The notes under the pieces were generated by a model. That model worked only from the letters and a program-made list of their open reading frames with translations, did not search any database and had not been told where the DNA came from. Positions 10,201 to 20,906 of a stretch of DNA of 64,000 nucleotides are shown one piece after another (position 1 is the stretch's first letter; every line of letters begins with the position of its first letter). Location: NCBI RefSeq assembly GCF_002575655.3, contig NC_053035.3:379231792-379295791 (forward strand). Direction: 5' to 3'. The stretch comes from Aegilops tauschii subsp. strangulata (lineage: Eukaryota; Streptophyta; Magnoliopsida; Poales; Poaceae). A program made the translations under genes and the position numbers.

Positions 10201-11207
10201 ATAATTATCCTCACTATATTATGCAGATTGAAGATCGCCGAATTGAAGAAAAGACAAATCGATGATATTGGGTTCATTAACACAAATCTCATAGATGCAT
10301 ATACGGTTGAAAAACATGCCAAAGAAGCCGAGGCCAACTTGCTATGATCGTTGGTATTAAATCAAAACAAAGATATAATACTCTTTCCTTACAACTTCAA
10401 GTGAGTGTTACTGTCTTGTGCATATTCGATTTCCCTTATTAGTCCAGGTTATGGTAATGTAATTGATGACTTATGCATGCATGCGCAGCTTCCACTATAT
10501 TCTCCTAGAGATTAAGCTTGAGCAGGGAGTAGTAACCGTCTTAGACTCGAGACGAAAAGATCCCCAGGACTATGCGAACATGACTCAAATGCTCGAGAAG
10601 TAAGTTAAATCGATCATTATCCACCATATCAGCAACTTTGTTCATTTCCTGATATCAAGTAATTGTTTTCTTTGTCTAGCAGGGTTTTGAGAAAATTCAC
10701 CACAAAAGCTCCGGGACTGCCGAAGAAGCTGCAATTTAAACACCCAAAAGTAAGTACTATAGTAGCATGTTCCGCGCATCTCCTAGTGATTCAAGCGCTA
10801 GTTTCATCAATACCATTTAGCATGCTTGCTTATCAGTTTGATTGACCTCTATTTCTTGTAAAGTGGTTGTGGCAGGAACTCGGGAATAATTACTGTGGAT
10901 ACTACGTTTGCGAGTCCATCCGCTACACGACCTGTGAGCGGGGCTACTCTGACGAACAATATGAAGTGCGTAAGCAATAATATTCACAATTTTATTTTAT
11001 TACCATCATTTGTGTTGAGTTTCATTTATTCATATATATATGTATTGACCCCCTTCTTCAAATTAGATGTTTCGGAAGCGGGATGAACTCCTAGCACCAG
11101 ATCGTATGCGAGCAATTCAAGAGGAATTGGCGGCATTCTTCCTTGACCACGTGATCGCTGAAAACGGAGAATACTATGTGGACCCTGTGTTCTTACAATT
11201 TAATTAG
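7288..11207 (+). pseudogene. CACTA second ORF with C-terminal Ulp1-like (C48) protease domain
   Basis: ATG 7288 follows an acceptor. Exon 1 ends near the donor at 7505, and exon 2 starts at 7608. It encodes a DNA-binding-like region typical of plant En/Spm-associated proteins (KIPISIHQWYKPKKEDPEV; RYEKIRYHWPAFVAHKTSEK), a coiled-coil start (QTQIQKLHERVQALEE) and a Pro-rich repeat. Further exons run to about 10135, 10227-10400, 10489-10599, 10683-10749, 10876-10966 and 11069-11207. The last exons give a Ulp1/C48 cysteine-protease fold: FHYILLEIKL with the catalytic His, VLDSRRKD with Asp, and NYCGYYVCE with Cys. Damage: TGA 7471 (or an exon boundary problem), TAG 8361, a frame change in the Pro-rich repeat near 9235, a further stop and frame change at 9721-9735, and TGA 10345. 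A role in cleaving SUMO-like conjugates is family inference only. Confidence 0.78.
9015..9240 (+). repeat. Coding Pro-rich tandem repeat in the CACTA ORF
   Basis: A roughly 30-bp unit (ggcactccgcctccttctccggcgcgtg) encoding GGTPPPSPAR or DQGTQPPSPA recurs about seven times, with a higher-order period of about 93 bp marked by gcgagtgatcagggcac. The reading frame is lost just after it, which fits repeat slippage. Confidence 0.85.
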
Positions 11208-11822
11208 GAGATTGTATTGTAAGAGATAATTATTGTATATATGTAGCCGGTAGTGTCGGATAGATATACGAGAACTTGTTGTTCGACCAATCTCTCGGAG
11301 AAGGAGAGGTGGTCGATATCACTTCTCTCTGTATGCATATGTTCATGACGATCTTCTGTTTCCTTCATTTGATTACTAGCTAGCGTGTCTAGTCCTCTCC
11401 ATACGTATATAGTACGTAGCGTCGACCAAGCACGGAGATAAGAGAGGACACTTCTCTCTATTAATTAGCTAGCTAACACAATATATGAAACACCTAAATT
11501 AACCCCTCAACCCCCCCTTTAAGAAAAACAAAAACTCCAGCCCCTGAAATGCTGACGCGTGGATGCCTATTGGTCCCGATTAGTGACACCAACCGGGACA
11601 AAAGGCCCTGCCTATTGGTCCCGGTTGGTGGCACCAACCGGGACCAAAGGCCCCCCTGCCTGGGCTGGCAGCAGCGGCCACGTGGAGGACCTTCTGTCCC
11701 GGTTCGTGTAAGAACCGGGACTAAAGGGTTTAGGGCTTTAGTAACGACCCTTTAGTCCCGGTTCGAAAACCGGGACAAAAGGCCCTTACAAACCGGGATA
11801 AAAGCCCCTTTTCCTACTAGTG
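11208..11822. repeat. CACTA 3' untranslated region, subterminal repeats and terminal inverted repeat
   Basis: 11208-11545 has no gene. From 11560 to 11800 there are several CCCGGTTGGTGGCACCAACCGGG or shorter cccggttcg..cgaaccggg palindromes. The element then ends with a terminal repeat whose outward reading starts CACTAGTAGGAAAAGGGG. Confidence 0.88.
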
Positions 11823-12567
11823 ATGACGCCTACCAGAGTCTAGAATCATAGAGCTTCAAGATTGGCAAAATCACCGCGTACATCTCACCGACGACAGAAA
11901 CATGTTCTAATGTTGTTCTGAATTTCGATAGGGATGTTTCCTCTAAAGAAACTTGCGGTATCTATCTCCACATTTTAAAACTCACCGTGCTGTAAGTTAA
12001 ACAAATCCAGGTCAGAAAACACGTCCCCTTGTCCACTTGGCTCTGAGCCTCGCAACTTGACAGCAATAATGCAATTCACAATGCAGTAAACCACCAAACC
12101 TATGTAGAAAATACAACTTTACCGTGCATGGATGGATAGAGGCATGGAAGCACAAAGCAACGACACTCAACTTCACTTTCAACTTTGTCGTCGCCGTGCA
12201 CGCTTTCCGTTATTCGGGAGTGCTTTGTACTCTACAGCACTAGTACTTGTAGTCAGCAGTGTGCACCTAACTTGTGATGTTGTTGTTCGTGATTAAACAA
12301 ACCCGCGTGGCAGAATCCGTGCAGGCAGGGTCGGCGGTCCGCCGGCCGGCGCGGAATGTGAGGGCGCTTGGAAAGCCGTGTGTGTGACCGGACCGGAGCC
12401 GCGGCCGTGCGTGCCGTCCTCGGCGCTCGCCGTAACCAAAAGCACCTTTCACTTATTAAAAAGCCGCCATTAAGGGTCAGTGTACCATCATCCTTAATCA
12501 ATGTAACGCGGAGTGGTGGAAGACTGGTTTACAGTAACACGCCTACGTCTCTCAACCGTACTACTAA
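11823..12567. other. Intergenic sequence, no gene recognised
   Basis: Unique-looking sequence between the CACTA end and a MITE. The short open frames around 12250-12590 lie in a GC-rich patch and show no conserved motif. Confidence 0.5.
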
Positions 12568-13210
12568 TGCCCCGTTTGGTTCATAAGGCTGGTCATAGGG
12601 GGGAGTAACTTAGACTAGTAACATGCATATGTTACTAGTCTATGTTACTACCTCTATAGTGCATAATATCATAGATTAGTATCATAAATGGTCTCATTTA
12701 TTGTCATGCATGACACATAGTAACCCCACATTTATTATGTTACGGTATCTACCTATGTTACTATAAACATCTCTCTTTTTTAATTGCCTGCCACATAAGC
12801 ATGTTCGCGAGTCCCAAGTACATGATACTACTGATGTTACCCCCACTATGGCCAGCCTAAGTCCTAGTAGGACTTTTTCTAGTTCCAACTAAAAAGTCCC
12901 TAGTCTCTAAAAAGTCCCTCCCTGTTTGTTTCCAGAGACTAAAAAGTCCCTAGTCCCTCCCTAGAGGTTATTAAATGACATGTAAAAGACAATGTTACCC
13001 CTAGTCAACACCATGAGACGGCGGGGCAATAAGTGCAGGGAGGGGCATTTTTGGAAAAGTCCCAAAAAAGACTCTCCTTGAGAGTCTTCTTTATTTAGTC
13101 CCAAAAAGCAACTTTTAGTCCCTAGTAGTCCCTCCTGTTTGGTTAAAAAGTCTCTAGAAGGGACTTTTTCTAGTCCCTACACCAAAAAGTCCCTGGAAAC
13201 AAACACCCCC
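12568..13210. mobile_element. Tourist/Harbinger-like MITE (outer) flanked by TAA
   Basis: The ends read gccccgtttggttc (left) and, reverse-complemented, gggggtgtttgtttccaggg (right). Both are followed inward by repeated aaaaagtccctag motifs that make the element a large foldback. TAA lies directly outside both ends (12565-12567 and 13211-13213). Removing the inner MITE leaves an element of about 370 bp. Confidence 0.75.
12587..12857. mobile_element. 271-bp MITE with GGCTGGYCATA terminal inverted repeats
   Basis: The left end ggctggtcatag mirrors the right end tatggccagcc. A TAA direct repeat flanks it (12584-12586, 12858-12860), as in PIF/Harbinger-derived MITEs. It interrupts the left part of the surrounding MITE. 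An internal palindrome actagtaacatgcatatgttactagt is visible near 12615. Confidence 0.85.
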
Positions 13211-13213
13211 TAA

Positions 13214-15249
13214 GGCCAACTCCAGCGCACAACCCCAAACGACGTCCATTTTGCTCAGATTCTGCCCGTTTGTGTAGGGCAATGGGGTCGTGTCCGGGCC
13301 TGTCCTGTGATGCGGTGGCCGTGCGCCTAATGCACGGACTCATCCTTTGGCCCAATCTTGTCCGCCACGGCCAAAAATGCTTTCATATTTCAATGTTCAA
13401 ACCTAGTTTGCACGTCCAAATATTAATTGTCTGAAAATAAAAATAGTTTTACAACTCAATCGAAATTGTCTCTAATAAAATAAGTTTACAACCAAATCGA
13501 AATTGTCTCGAATGAACATAAGAACCAATACATCTACTGGTTGCCAATGTGAGTCCACACATGCTCAACCAAGTCATTTTGAAGATCCAAATGAGTGTGC
13601 CAATCACGCAGTTCATGATGAAATTGGGCAAACTGTTCAAACGTTGCCGGTTCTTGGTGCAGGGGCTCAACATTTTCACCTTGAAAATCAAATCCTTGGT
13701 CGAAGATGTTGTTATCACGCTCGTCCTCGACGATCATGTTGTGCATGATCACACAAACAGTCATCACCTCCCAAAGATTCCCTTCATCCCATGTCAGTGC
13801 AGGGTTTCGAACGATACCCCATCGGGATTGAAGCACACCAAAAGCATGTTCCACATCCTTTCTAGCACTCTCTTGCATTTTGAGCAAATCTCTTTCTCTT
13901 CTCACCTTGGAGGTTCGAGATTGTCTTCACAAAAGTTGACCACTTAGGATATATACCATCAGCTAGGTAGTATCCCTTGTTGTACTGGTGGCCGTTGATT
14001 TCAAAGTTGACAGGTGGGGAGTGGCCTTCTGCAAGCCTTGCGAAGACTGGAGAACGGTGCAGCACGTTGATATCATTGTGAGAACCTGCCATGCCGAAGA
14101 AAGAATGCCGCATCCAAAGATCCTGCGAAGCCACCGCTTTTAATATGATAGTGCACGCTTTAACATGCCCCTTGTACTGGCGCCAAGCAAATGGACAGTT
14201 CTTACACTCCCAGTGCATACAATCTATGATGCCAAGCATGCCTGGAAAGCCTCTAGCTGCGTTGGTCGCCAACAACCTTTCTGTTCAGCGGCATTTGGCT
14301 GCCTCAAGTACTCAGGGCCAAACACTGCCACCACGGCCTTGCAGAAGTTGTACAGTGACAGCAGACATGTGGACTCACTCATGCGCACATACTCATCCAC
14401 CAGATCGCCTGGAATTTCATATGCAAGCATGCGGATGGCCGCGATGCATTTCTGGTAAGAGGAGAATCCAAGCTTGTCAAGAGCATCCGTCTTGCACTCG
14501 AAGTATAGGTCATGAGCAACCACTCCCTCTCGGATACGATTGAATAGATGCCTTGCCATACGAAAACGGCGTCGGAATTTATCCGGCCTGAAGAGCGGGG
14601 TATTCGCAAAGTAATCGGCATAGAGCAGGGTGTGGCCTCTCTCTCTTTTGCGGTTCAGGTTGGGAGCACTGCCAGGGACTGGCCCCCTGTACCGAGGAAG
14701 CTGCCGTTCAATGTGGTCGTGAACGACTAGTGCAGCCACCACAAGATCTTCGTCATCCGAGGACGAATCGTCCGATGAATAAATGAAGTGGTGGAAGAAA
14801 AATTCATCTCCATTGTCCATACCTTTGTGGGCAAAGTGTCAAACACCTTGCGGTCGTGGTGGCAAAGAGGTCGCGATGATCACCTCGATGCAGCAGGGAT
14901 GGTTGGCGGCCGACTACTGGCCGCTCTGGAGCACTCGACGGAAGCTGTCGTGGTCCATATCCGGCGCCGGCGGCGGGATGGGGCGGGGGAGAGCGGGTGG
15001 GGGCATTGGAGGCGAATGGGCTGCTAGTATCCCCGACAGGCAGGCCACGGGGAGGACAAGGGCGGCCAGCCCGTCCGCGCGATGTCCGTTTCACCCCAAA
15101 CTCAGCGTAAATTTGGGCCAGAAATGGGTCGGAAACGGAAAAAATCCGAACATTTGTTCGTTTGGGGCCATGCGTTGGGCCGCGTTATTCGTCCGTTCTA
15201 TCTTAAATGGATGCACCGGACGGAATGGGGCGGCGCGCTGGAGTTGGCC
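13214..15249 (-). mobile_element. PIF/Harbinger transposon
   Basis: Terminal inverted repeats GGCCAACTCCAGCGC occur at 13214 and, reversed, at 15235-15249. TAA duplications lie at 13211-13213 and 15250-15252. The left TAA also serves as the right TAA of the neighbouring MITE. The element holds one transposase ORF on the minus strand; I see no second (Myb-like) ORF in the 430 bp between its start and the right end. Confidence 0.92.
13534..14820 (-). pseudogene. Harbinger DDE transposase with two 1-bp frameshifts
   Basis: Translation starts at 14820 (MDNGDEFFFHHFIYSSDDSS) and reads a nuclease ORF of the DDE_Tnp_4 class. The acidic triad motifs are present: GIIDCMHW near 14223, GSHNDINVL, and [20 protein letters not shown] near 13850. 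They fall in three frames. The first ORF derails near 14284, where one base seems lost before the [12 protein letters not shown] block. The second derails near 13885, where one base seems gained before [14 protein letters not shown]. The C-terminus ends at a stop at 13534. The protein would catalyse cut-and-paste transposition into TAA sites. Two indels and the lack of a partner ORF make this copy non-autonomous. Confidence 0.9.
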
Positions 15250-15252
15250 TAA

Positions 15253-16790
15253 ATGATCGAGCTCTCATTCAGCTACTACTAGCTCCTGTGAGGAAAAATA
15301 TTGACGGAGCTTTCATTCCGACAAGTCGTTGAGTGAAAGTTGCAACTTGGTGTGATACGCACCATGGCGTACGTTTGATGTGAAATCGTGCTGCTGGGAT
15401 CGAGCCACCGGCATGGGAGACCCAGTCGTGACGGTGCACCGATGGAGCACGTGGACCGGCGAGCCGGAGTACTACTGCTACCACTACACTGTTAGGCTAC
15501 AGTCGTGTGTCTACACTCTACAGTTAGGCTACTAGTGGAGTACGTACCGCCGAGTACTACTAGCACTCCGTGCTGACTGCTGAGTAGTCGAAGCTTGTCT
15601 CTTCCGCCCGGGGGGACGGTCGGAGAGGCCGGCGCCCGATACCGCCACGTGCACCGTCACGGTGCCGGTACCGGCCCGTGCGTACGCCATGCATGCGGCC
15701 GTAACCCGAACGGAAAGCTTTCCAGCCATCTCTCCCGAGCCGGGAGCGATGCCGTGCGTCGTCGTACGCCGGCGTGGGACGCGTGACGCACCAGAACGCC
15801 CGTGCGTGCACTACAATACAAAAGCAGTTTGCTCGAAAGCCGCTGTCGACGACGCGTGAGACCGAGAGCACGCGCCGGACTCTCCTCCCTCTCGGGCCAG
15901 CCCGGAAGGCGCCGCGCAGCTGCCGCTCGCTTGATCGATCGATCGACCTCGGCGTGGTTCCCGTGACAACTCAGCCGTGCTCCATCCAGCGGCGCGGTCG
16001 ATCGTATGCGCGTGGTGTGGCGCTGTCAGCGTATGCACGGGTGATAGGCACATGACACATCATGGTGACGATGATGACAATCGGTTGGTGGGCTGTGGCG
16101 AGACTCGTCATGGAGTCCTAGATTGGAACCGCTGATGTGTGTGTGTGCGCGCGTATGATCGGCGGCAATCGGATCGTCTTCGATCGCGCTCGGAATCTTA
16201 TCTGCACGCCCGATCGCCGACCGAGTTGACGTGGTGCGCGATCAAAGGATCATATCGCCAGTAGTAAAGCCCATCGATCGCACCGTCGAGTCAGGAGCAC
16301 CCAAACATGTCGGGGTAGGGGTCACGGGGAAGTTGGTCTCACTCACCCGTAGCCGTTTGATTGATTGTGATGTAAAAAAAAAGATGTACTGGCCGGTAAA
16401 AAAACGTTTTGAATGGCTTGATTCCGTTACATGGGCACGGGATGGACCACGACAGTGAAGTGGCATCAATGAAACCCGGCCCAGCCCATCATTCGCTGGT
16501 CAAATGCGACCGCAACGACCGGGTAATTAATCGCGCATCTAGCTAGCTAGTCGTTGCCCTGTTGCACATGGTTCGACGACCTCACTCCTTTCATCAAACG
16601 GGGTACTACTGTAGTACGGAGCTTCGTACAAATTCCTTCCTTGACCACAACACATAACACATGTTCTCTCTGAAACACACGCCATGTTTGATTGTTTCCT
16701 CCGGTTAAGAATCTGAACATCAGACTTTCAGGGACAGTACACGAGAGAAGCGTGATATTTTTCAGAATATGAGGCCAGTACAGATGCCCT
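15253..16790. other. Intergenic GC-rich region, no gene recognised
   Basis: Contains short palindromic cgatcgatcgatcgacc near 15932 and many short ORFs on both strands, none with a recognisable domain. It could include regulatory sequence, but nothing specific can be supported. Confidence 0.4.
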
Positions 16791-17124
16791 GATTATTCGG
16801 CGCATTTGCTCAGCCAATCCGCTTCCCATTCGATATGTTTAGGCAGCATAAGATAGCAGCGTACATCAACGAAGCATAATTCATTTTTCAAAAATAAAAT
16901 AAAATCGAAGGACAATTCATAATTCCATTCCATCCTGCCAACAATCCAGAACGAAAATGAAGCGACTGTATGTATACACCAAAAGCCGGGAAGCGCAAAA
17001 AGAAAAGCTGCCACAATGCAGCTCCAGAACTACTGTTCGTCCCAAAACAAACTCTGAAAATTGTACACCCAAAGTAATTGAAGCGGACCACGTTACAACA
17101 AAACCTTCATTTCAAAACTTGATA

Positions 17125-20100
17125 TCAGTCGACGCTGGCCGGCGTGGACGTCGGAAGTTCGCCGGCGGAGGGGGCCTCCTCCGCCACCGTTTCCTTCTCC
17201 TTCGGGGGCTCCGTGCCCTCTGTTTCCTTCGGTTCTTCCTGTTCTTTCGTTTCAGCTGCTGCGCTGGTACCCTCCTGTTGCACGGTGGCAGTACACGGTA
17301 TGGTTTAGCAAGTTATTGTTGACATGAATATGCACACCAAATTTCTTATACTGCACCTATTAGTTGCCAGGAAGTTCAAGACTTTCTTCTGAACTTATGT
17401 GGCAGTACTAAACCTTTTGAGTAATTGCTTCCAAAAGAACTTTTGAACGACGCTTATTATGGATCAGAGGGAGTAGTAAATTGCTTCTCTCACTGGTAAA
17501 CACACAAAAAAATTCTGGAAAACGAACATTCTCCCTACAATGTTCCAGCGTGAACCAGCATACGCCATTGAATTTCGGTTAGCTGCCCGCTCATGAATAT
17601 GATGCATGAGTGGTATCAGCATGGCAAAGTGGAAAGACCCAAGAGCGATGCGCGACACAGGGTGTCGTGCCATAGTGCGCCACAAAAAGAAAAGATTTAC
17701 CATATTATAAGTTCCCCAAAAATAGTCATCTTCTTTAAAATGAAAGTCATTTTTGTGTTGTCTAAGTTGGACATTATGGCGTTTGGAGTTGCACGAAACA
17801 AAATTGTCTCTATAGTTGTCTAAACTTAACACTAGATATCAATGGGCGCAGAAGACATCAAGCGCCTGATGTTCACATGTGCTGGTGCGAAGCAAGTTTG
17901 GAACTCTGTTGGTTTACTGGACATCATTGAGGAGGCTACAAGAATTGACATGTCAGGTTCAGTGGTTTTGGAAGAACTCTTGAGACGTCCTGGCAACAAA
18001 TCTCCTGTCCTTGGTCATGTCGGCTTAAAAGAGATGGTTATCACGGGAGCCTGGTATATCTGATGGTAGCGGAGAGAATTCGTAAAAGGTGCGAATGTGG
18101 CACCGCCGATGCAATCGGCTTTCGGTATTCAAGCTTTGGCGAGTAACTTTGGTGCTGCTAGTGTGAAATTAGTACCACATGAAGTGTCATGGACCAAGCC
18201 GCCTAAGCAGACTTACAAACTTAACACTGATGCAGGTTACGTTGATGGCTTAGGAGGAGCGGGTGCGGTCATTCGTAACGATGCTGGAGAAGCGATTGGT
18301 GGTACTTGCGAACCGCTTCGGCACATCCATGATGCAGCAACAGCCGAAGCTTTGGCTCTCCGGATGGGGTTAAATCTTGTGGAAAGAATCGGATGCTCGC
18401 CAATCATTGTAAAAACAGACTCACTGAAACTAGTTGAGGCTTTTAATGGAGTCACTCAGATATGGAGTCCTTACTCAGCGATCCTTGCGGAGTGCTTTCA
18501 AATTGCTCACATGATAGGAAATTTTTCATTGCAATACCGCAAACGGGAAGCAAACTATATGCCGCACAATTTAGACATGCTTTTACTACAAATTCTGTAA
18601 TTTTCTGGTCACCTAGCTTTATTGCCTCGGATGTAATTCACGATGTAACACTATTGAAAAATCAATAAATGCGCCATGAAGGCTTTCCCTCAAAAAAAAA
18701 AACCTTAACACTAGACACGGTTAAGAATATGCAACTGCCCAGTTCTCAGTTAATAAGAAATGCTCGTTTAGGATCTTCGGTTTTGAAATAAGAAATTTTC
18801 GGTCACCTATATGTACATAAAAGCTAAAACAAAAAAGGCGAAAATAATCATGAAAAAATAAAGTAAAAACAATAGGAACAAACTCGGATCACCGTGGCCG
18901 AGTGGCAACCGGGCTTACTCCACACAAAGCGTCAAAGGCCTGTGTACATAAAGATCAATCCCGAATAGAACAACGGCCCAGACCTCGGAACCACATAGAG
19001 CAACTAATTAACGAGGGATTCTTCGGAAGCCTCACAACGATCAGCGTCACTTGGCGCGCTCTTATCTGCCCGCCACGTGTCGCGCTTTGGGCGCTCCCTC
19101 CGGGGTTTTTTTTTGCACGCGTTTTCGGCTTTTTAAACGGGTTTTTTCGGGTTTTTTGACCTTTCGGTTTTTCACCGGTCTTTCTTAACTTTTGGACCAA
19201 TTTTTTTTCGGGAAATCTTTTTTTAGCGAAAAAACGTGTTTTTTTTCCTTTCGCAAGAGTCACGGTTTTGCTTCCGCGAGAGGCACGGTTTTGCTTTTGC
19301 GAGAGTCACGGCCGTGCCTCTCGGAAACGGGAAAAAAATAGAACGTTTTTTCCTTCCGCAGGAGTCACGGTTTTGCTTCCGAGAGAGGTATGCTTGTGCT
19401 TTCGCGAGAGGCACGGTCGTGCCTCTCGGAAACGGAAAAAAACGTGTTTTCTGTTTTTTTCTTCTTCCGAGAGAGGCACGGTTGTGCTTTCACGAAAGGT
19501 ACGGCCGTGCCTCTCGGAAACGGGAAAAAACGTGTTTTCTGTTTTTTTTTTCTTTCACGAGAGGCACGGCTTTGCTTCCGCAAGAGGCATGGTTGTGCTT
19601 TCGCGAGAGGCATGGCCGTGCCTCCTCGGAAACGGAAAAAATGCGTTTTCTTTTCTTTTTTTTTTCTTTCGCGAGAGGCACGGTTGTGATTTCGCGAGAG
19701 GCATCCTTCGGAAAGGGAAAAAACCCGTGCTCCCTGTCTGGTTTTTTGTTTGATTTTTTTTTGAAAAAAGTTCATCAAAACCTATCAATATAGATCTAGT
19801 TTTGAAAATCTCGACGCGAGGAATCCAATGGTGAAAACGGTTCGAGATTTGGACGCACGGTTTAGGAGATAAAACATTTTGAATAAACGAATCTACGAAA
19901 AAAGAAAACTCTCAGGTTGCGACAAGTGGCGCACATGCAGCGCGCCATTTGTCACGACCTGGGAAGGTGGGAGTGATCTTTGCAACAAGTACTCCTTAAC
20001 TAGTGATTTCGGCTATATCGGAAACATATCTGGTGCACCCACACTTGTGATGCTACCGGTGCACCGGATGCCATAAAATATTTTAAAAAATCTGAAAAAA

Positions 20101-20805
20101 AATCTAGCACGTTAACACTACATCGATGTATGATGTCACAAAATTTTGTATAAAAATTTAAAATATTTTTGAGATACAGAAATGATAAATTTAACATCAG
20201 TGTGATAATGGGCCAAATCTAAAGCCCAAGTTATGTTATGTACTATTTAGTGTTGAATTTTTCATTTTTGTTTTTCAAGTTATGTTTCGAATTTTGACTT
20301 CAAATTTTGTGATAACCTACATTAATGTCGTATGAGTGTGCTACATTTTTTTATTTTTTTTAAACATTTTAAAAACATAATATGACTTCGGTGCACCGGT
20401 AGCACCACAAGCTCCGGTGCACCAGATATTTTCTGGAGCTATATCGCCCAAACTCGAAAAACAAACCAAAAATATATATTGAAGAGTGAACAGAAAGACA
20501 TGCGCTTGATAAACATCCAGGTGCCGGAACGCATATAGCAGTCTAGCCTAGAAGAAAAGACGTACTCCTACTAGAATTCGGTAGAAGTTGAGAGATGAAC
20601 AAAACCTCTAGCTGCGCCGTACCTCACTCTGTTGCCCGACCACGACGTCCCGGCTAGCTTCCTCCGCAGGTACCTGTGCCTCTTCCACCACCGCCGGCAG
20701 CGCCGCCTCCTGTTCCGCGCCGGTCGCCGGTGCCGTCGGCGGCTCGGCAGGCGGGGGAGCGTCGTCGTCGCCAAGCGCCTTCGGCTTCAACCCGCAGTTC
20801 CCCAT
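17125..20805 (-). CDS. Two-exon gene for a 110-residue acidic MGNC protein
   Basis: Exon 1 CDS is 20805-20623 and exon 2 is 17274-17125, separated by a 3348-bp intron. The donor is gag|gtacgg and the acceptor gcaacag|gag, and both exons join in phase 0. Exon 1 encodes MGNCGLKPKALGDDD and then an Ala/Pro/Glu-rich tail; exon 2 continues EGTSAAAETKEQEEPK to a TGA at 17125-17127. Met-Gly at the start followed by Cys4 is a typical N-myristoylation plus palmitoylation signal, so membrane attachment is likely (inference). The rest is low-complexity, acidic and probably disordered. A minus-strand TATA box lies 95 bp upstream of the ATG. Composition and phase match between the two exons support the model, but no family function is known to me. 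The intron has taken up a LINE, a minisatellite-bearing DNA element and a MITE. Confidence 0.62.
17837..18703 (+). mobile_element. 5'-truncated LINE with RNase H domain
   Basis: The same 12 bp, CTTAACACTAGA, lie on both sides (17825-17836 and 18704-18715), and the element ends in an A11 tail after ctttccct. Its sequence reads the end of a zf-RVT region (LMFTCAGAKQVWNSVGLL) and an RNase H-like domain (YKLNTDAGYVDGLGGAGAVI; DAATAEALALRMGLNL; IIVKTDSLKLVEAFNG). A stop at 18061 and a frame change near 18570 show decay. It lies inside the intron of the minus-strand MGNC gene, in opposite orientation. Confidence 0.9.
18999..20010 (+). mobile_element. Minisatellite-bearing DNA element, copy A
   Basis: The body (about 19235-19720) is a degenerate tandem of gcgagaggcacggttgtgc / gtgcctctcggaaacggg units separated by T-rich spacers with cgtgttttc. 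The flanks match copy B at 26764-27806 in reverse: cttcggaagcctcacaacgatc, gacacgtggcg-type sequence, and attcctcgcgtcgagat. The ends are loosely inverted (caactaattaacgag at the left; ctccttaactagtg at the right). No protein is credible. Class is uncertain; a Mutator-like or other TIR element is possible. Confidence 0.6.
20021..20437. mobile_element. Mutator-like MITE with 9-bp target duplication
   Basis: GCTATATCG flanks the element at 20012-20020 and 20438-20446. The ends are inverted repeats of about 55 bp built around atatctggtgcac and gctaccggtgcaccgg. The inside is AT-rich without ORFs. A 9-bp duplication and long TIRs are the Mutator signature. It abuts the right end of copy A. Confidence 0.85.
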
Positions 20806-20898
20806 CCTCCCTTGGCTGTCTCTTGCCACGCAGCGCAACAGACGAGAAAGAAAATGGCGGAGGAAACTTAGAAGCGTGGTGAGTGGTGAAGACGACGT

Positions 20899-20906
20899 TT
20901 TATAAG
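20899..20906 (-). promoter_or_regulatory. TATA box of the MGNC gene
   Basis: Reads cttataaaac on the minus strand, about 95 bp before the ATG at 20805. This spacing suits a plant core promoter with a 5' leader of about 65 nt. Confidence 0.55.

Larger units (their letters stand above)
1..11822 (+). mobile_element. CACTA (En/Spm) transposon, 5' end outside window
   Basis: The stretch carries a TNP2-type transposase, a second multi-exon ORF and palindromic subterminal repeats. It ends at 11822 with a CACTA terminal inverted repeat: the last bases read ccttttcctactagtg, whose reverse complement starts CACTAGTAGGAAAA. The base triplet after the end is ATG (11823-11825), which would be the 3-bp target duplication, but its partner lies before the window. 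All ORFs point the same way, toward this 3' end. The element is decayed by in-frame stops and 1-bp frameshifts, so it is not autonomous as read. Family assignment beyond CACTA is not attempted. Confidence 0.93.

Noticed and set aside
17385..17478. Stowaway-like end (ggatcagagggagta)
   Set aside because: Only one end is visible and no matching left end or TA duplication was found, so not listed as an element.
18885..18990. tRNA-like start gtggccgagtgg
   Set aside because: Resembles an A box of a Leu/Ser tRNA, but no B box, anticodon arm or acceptor pairing follows. At most an old SINE-like remnant.
19236..19793. ORFs of 100-185 codons on both strands in element A (and 26999-27610 in B)
   Set aside because: Produced by the tandem minisatellite; peptides are frame-shifted versions of the same repeat.
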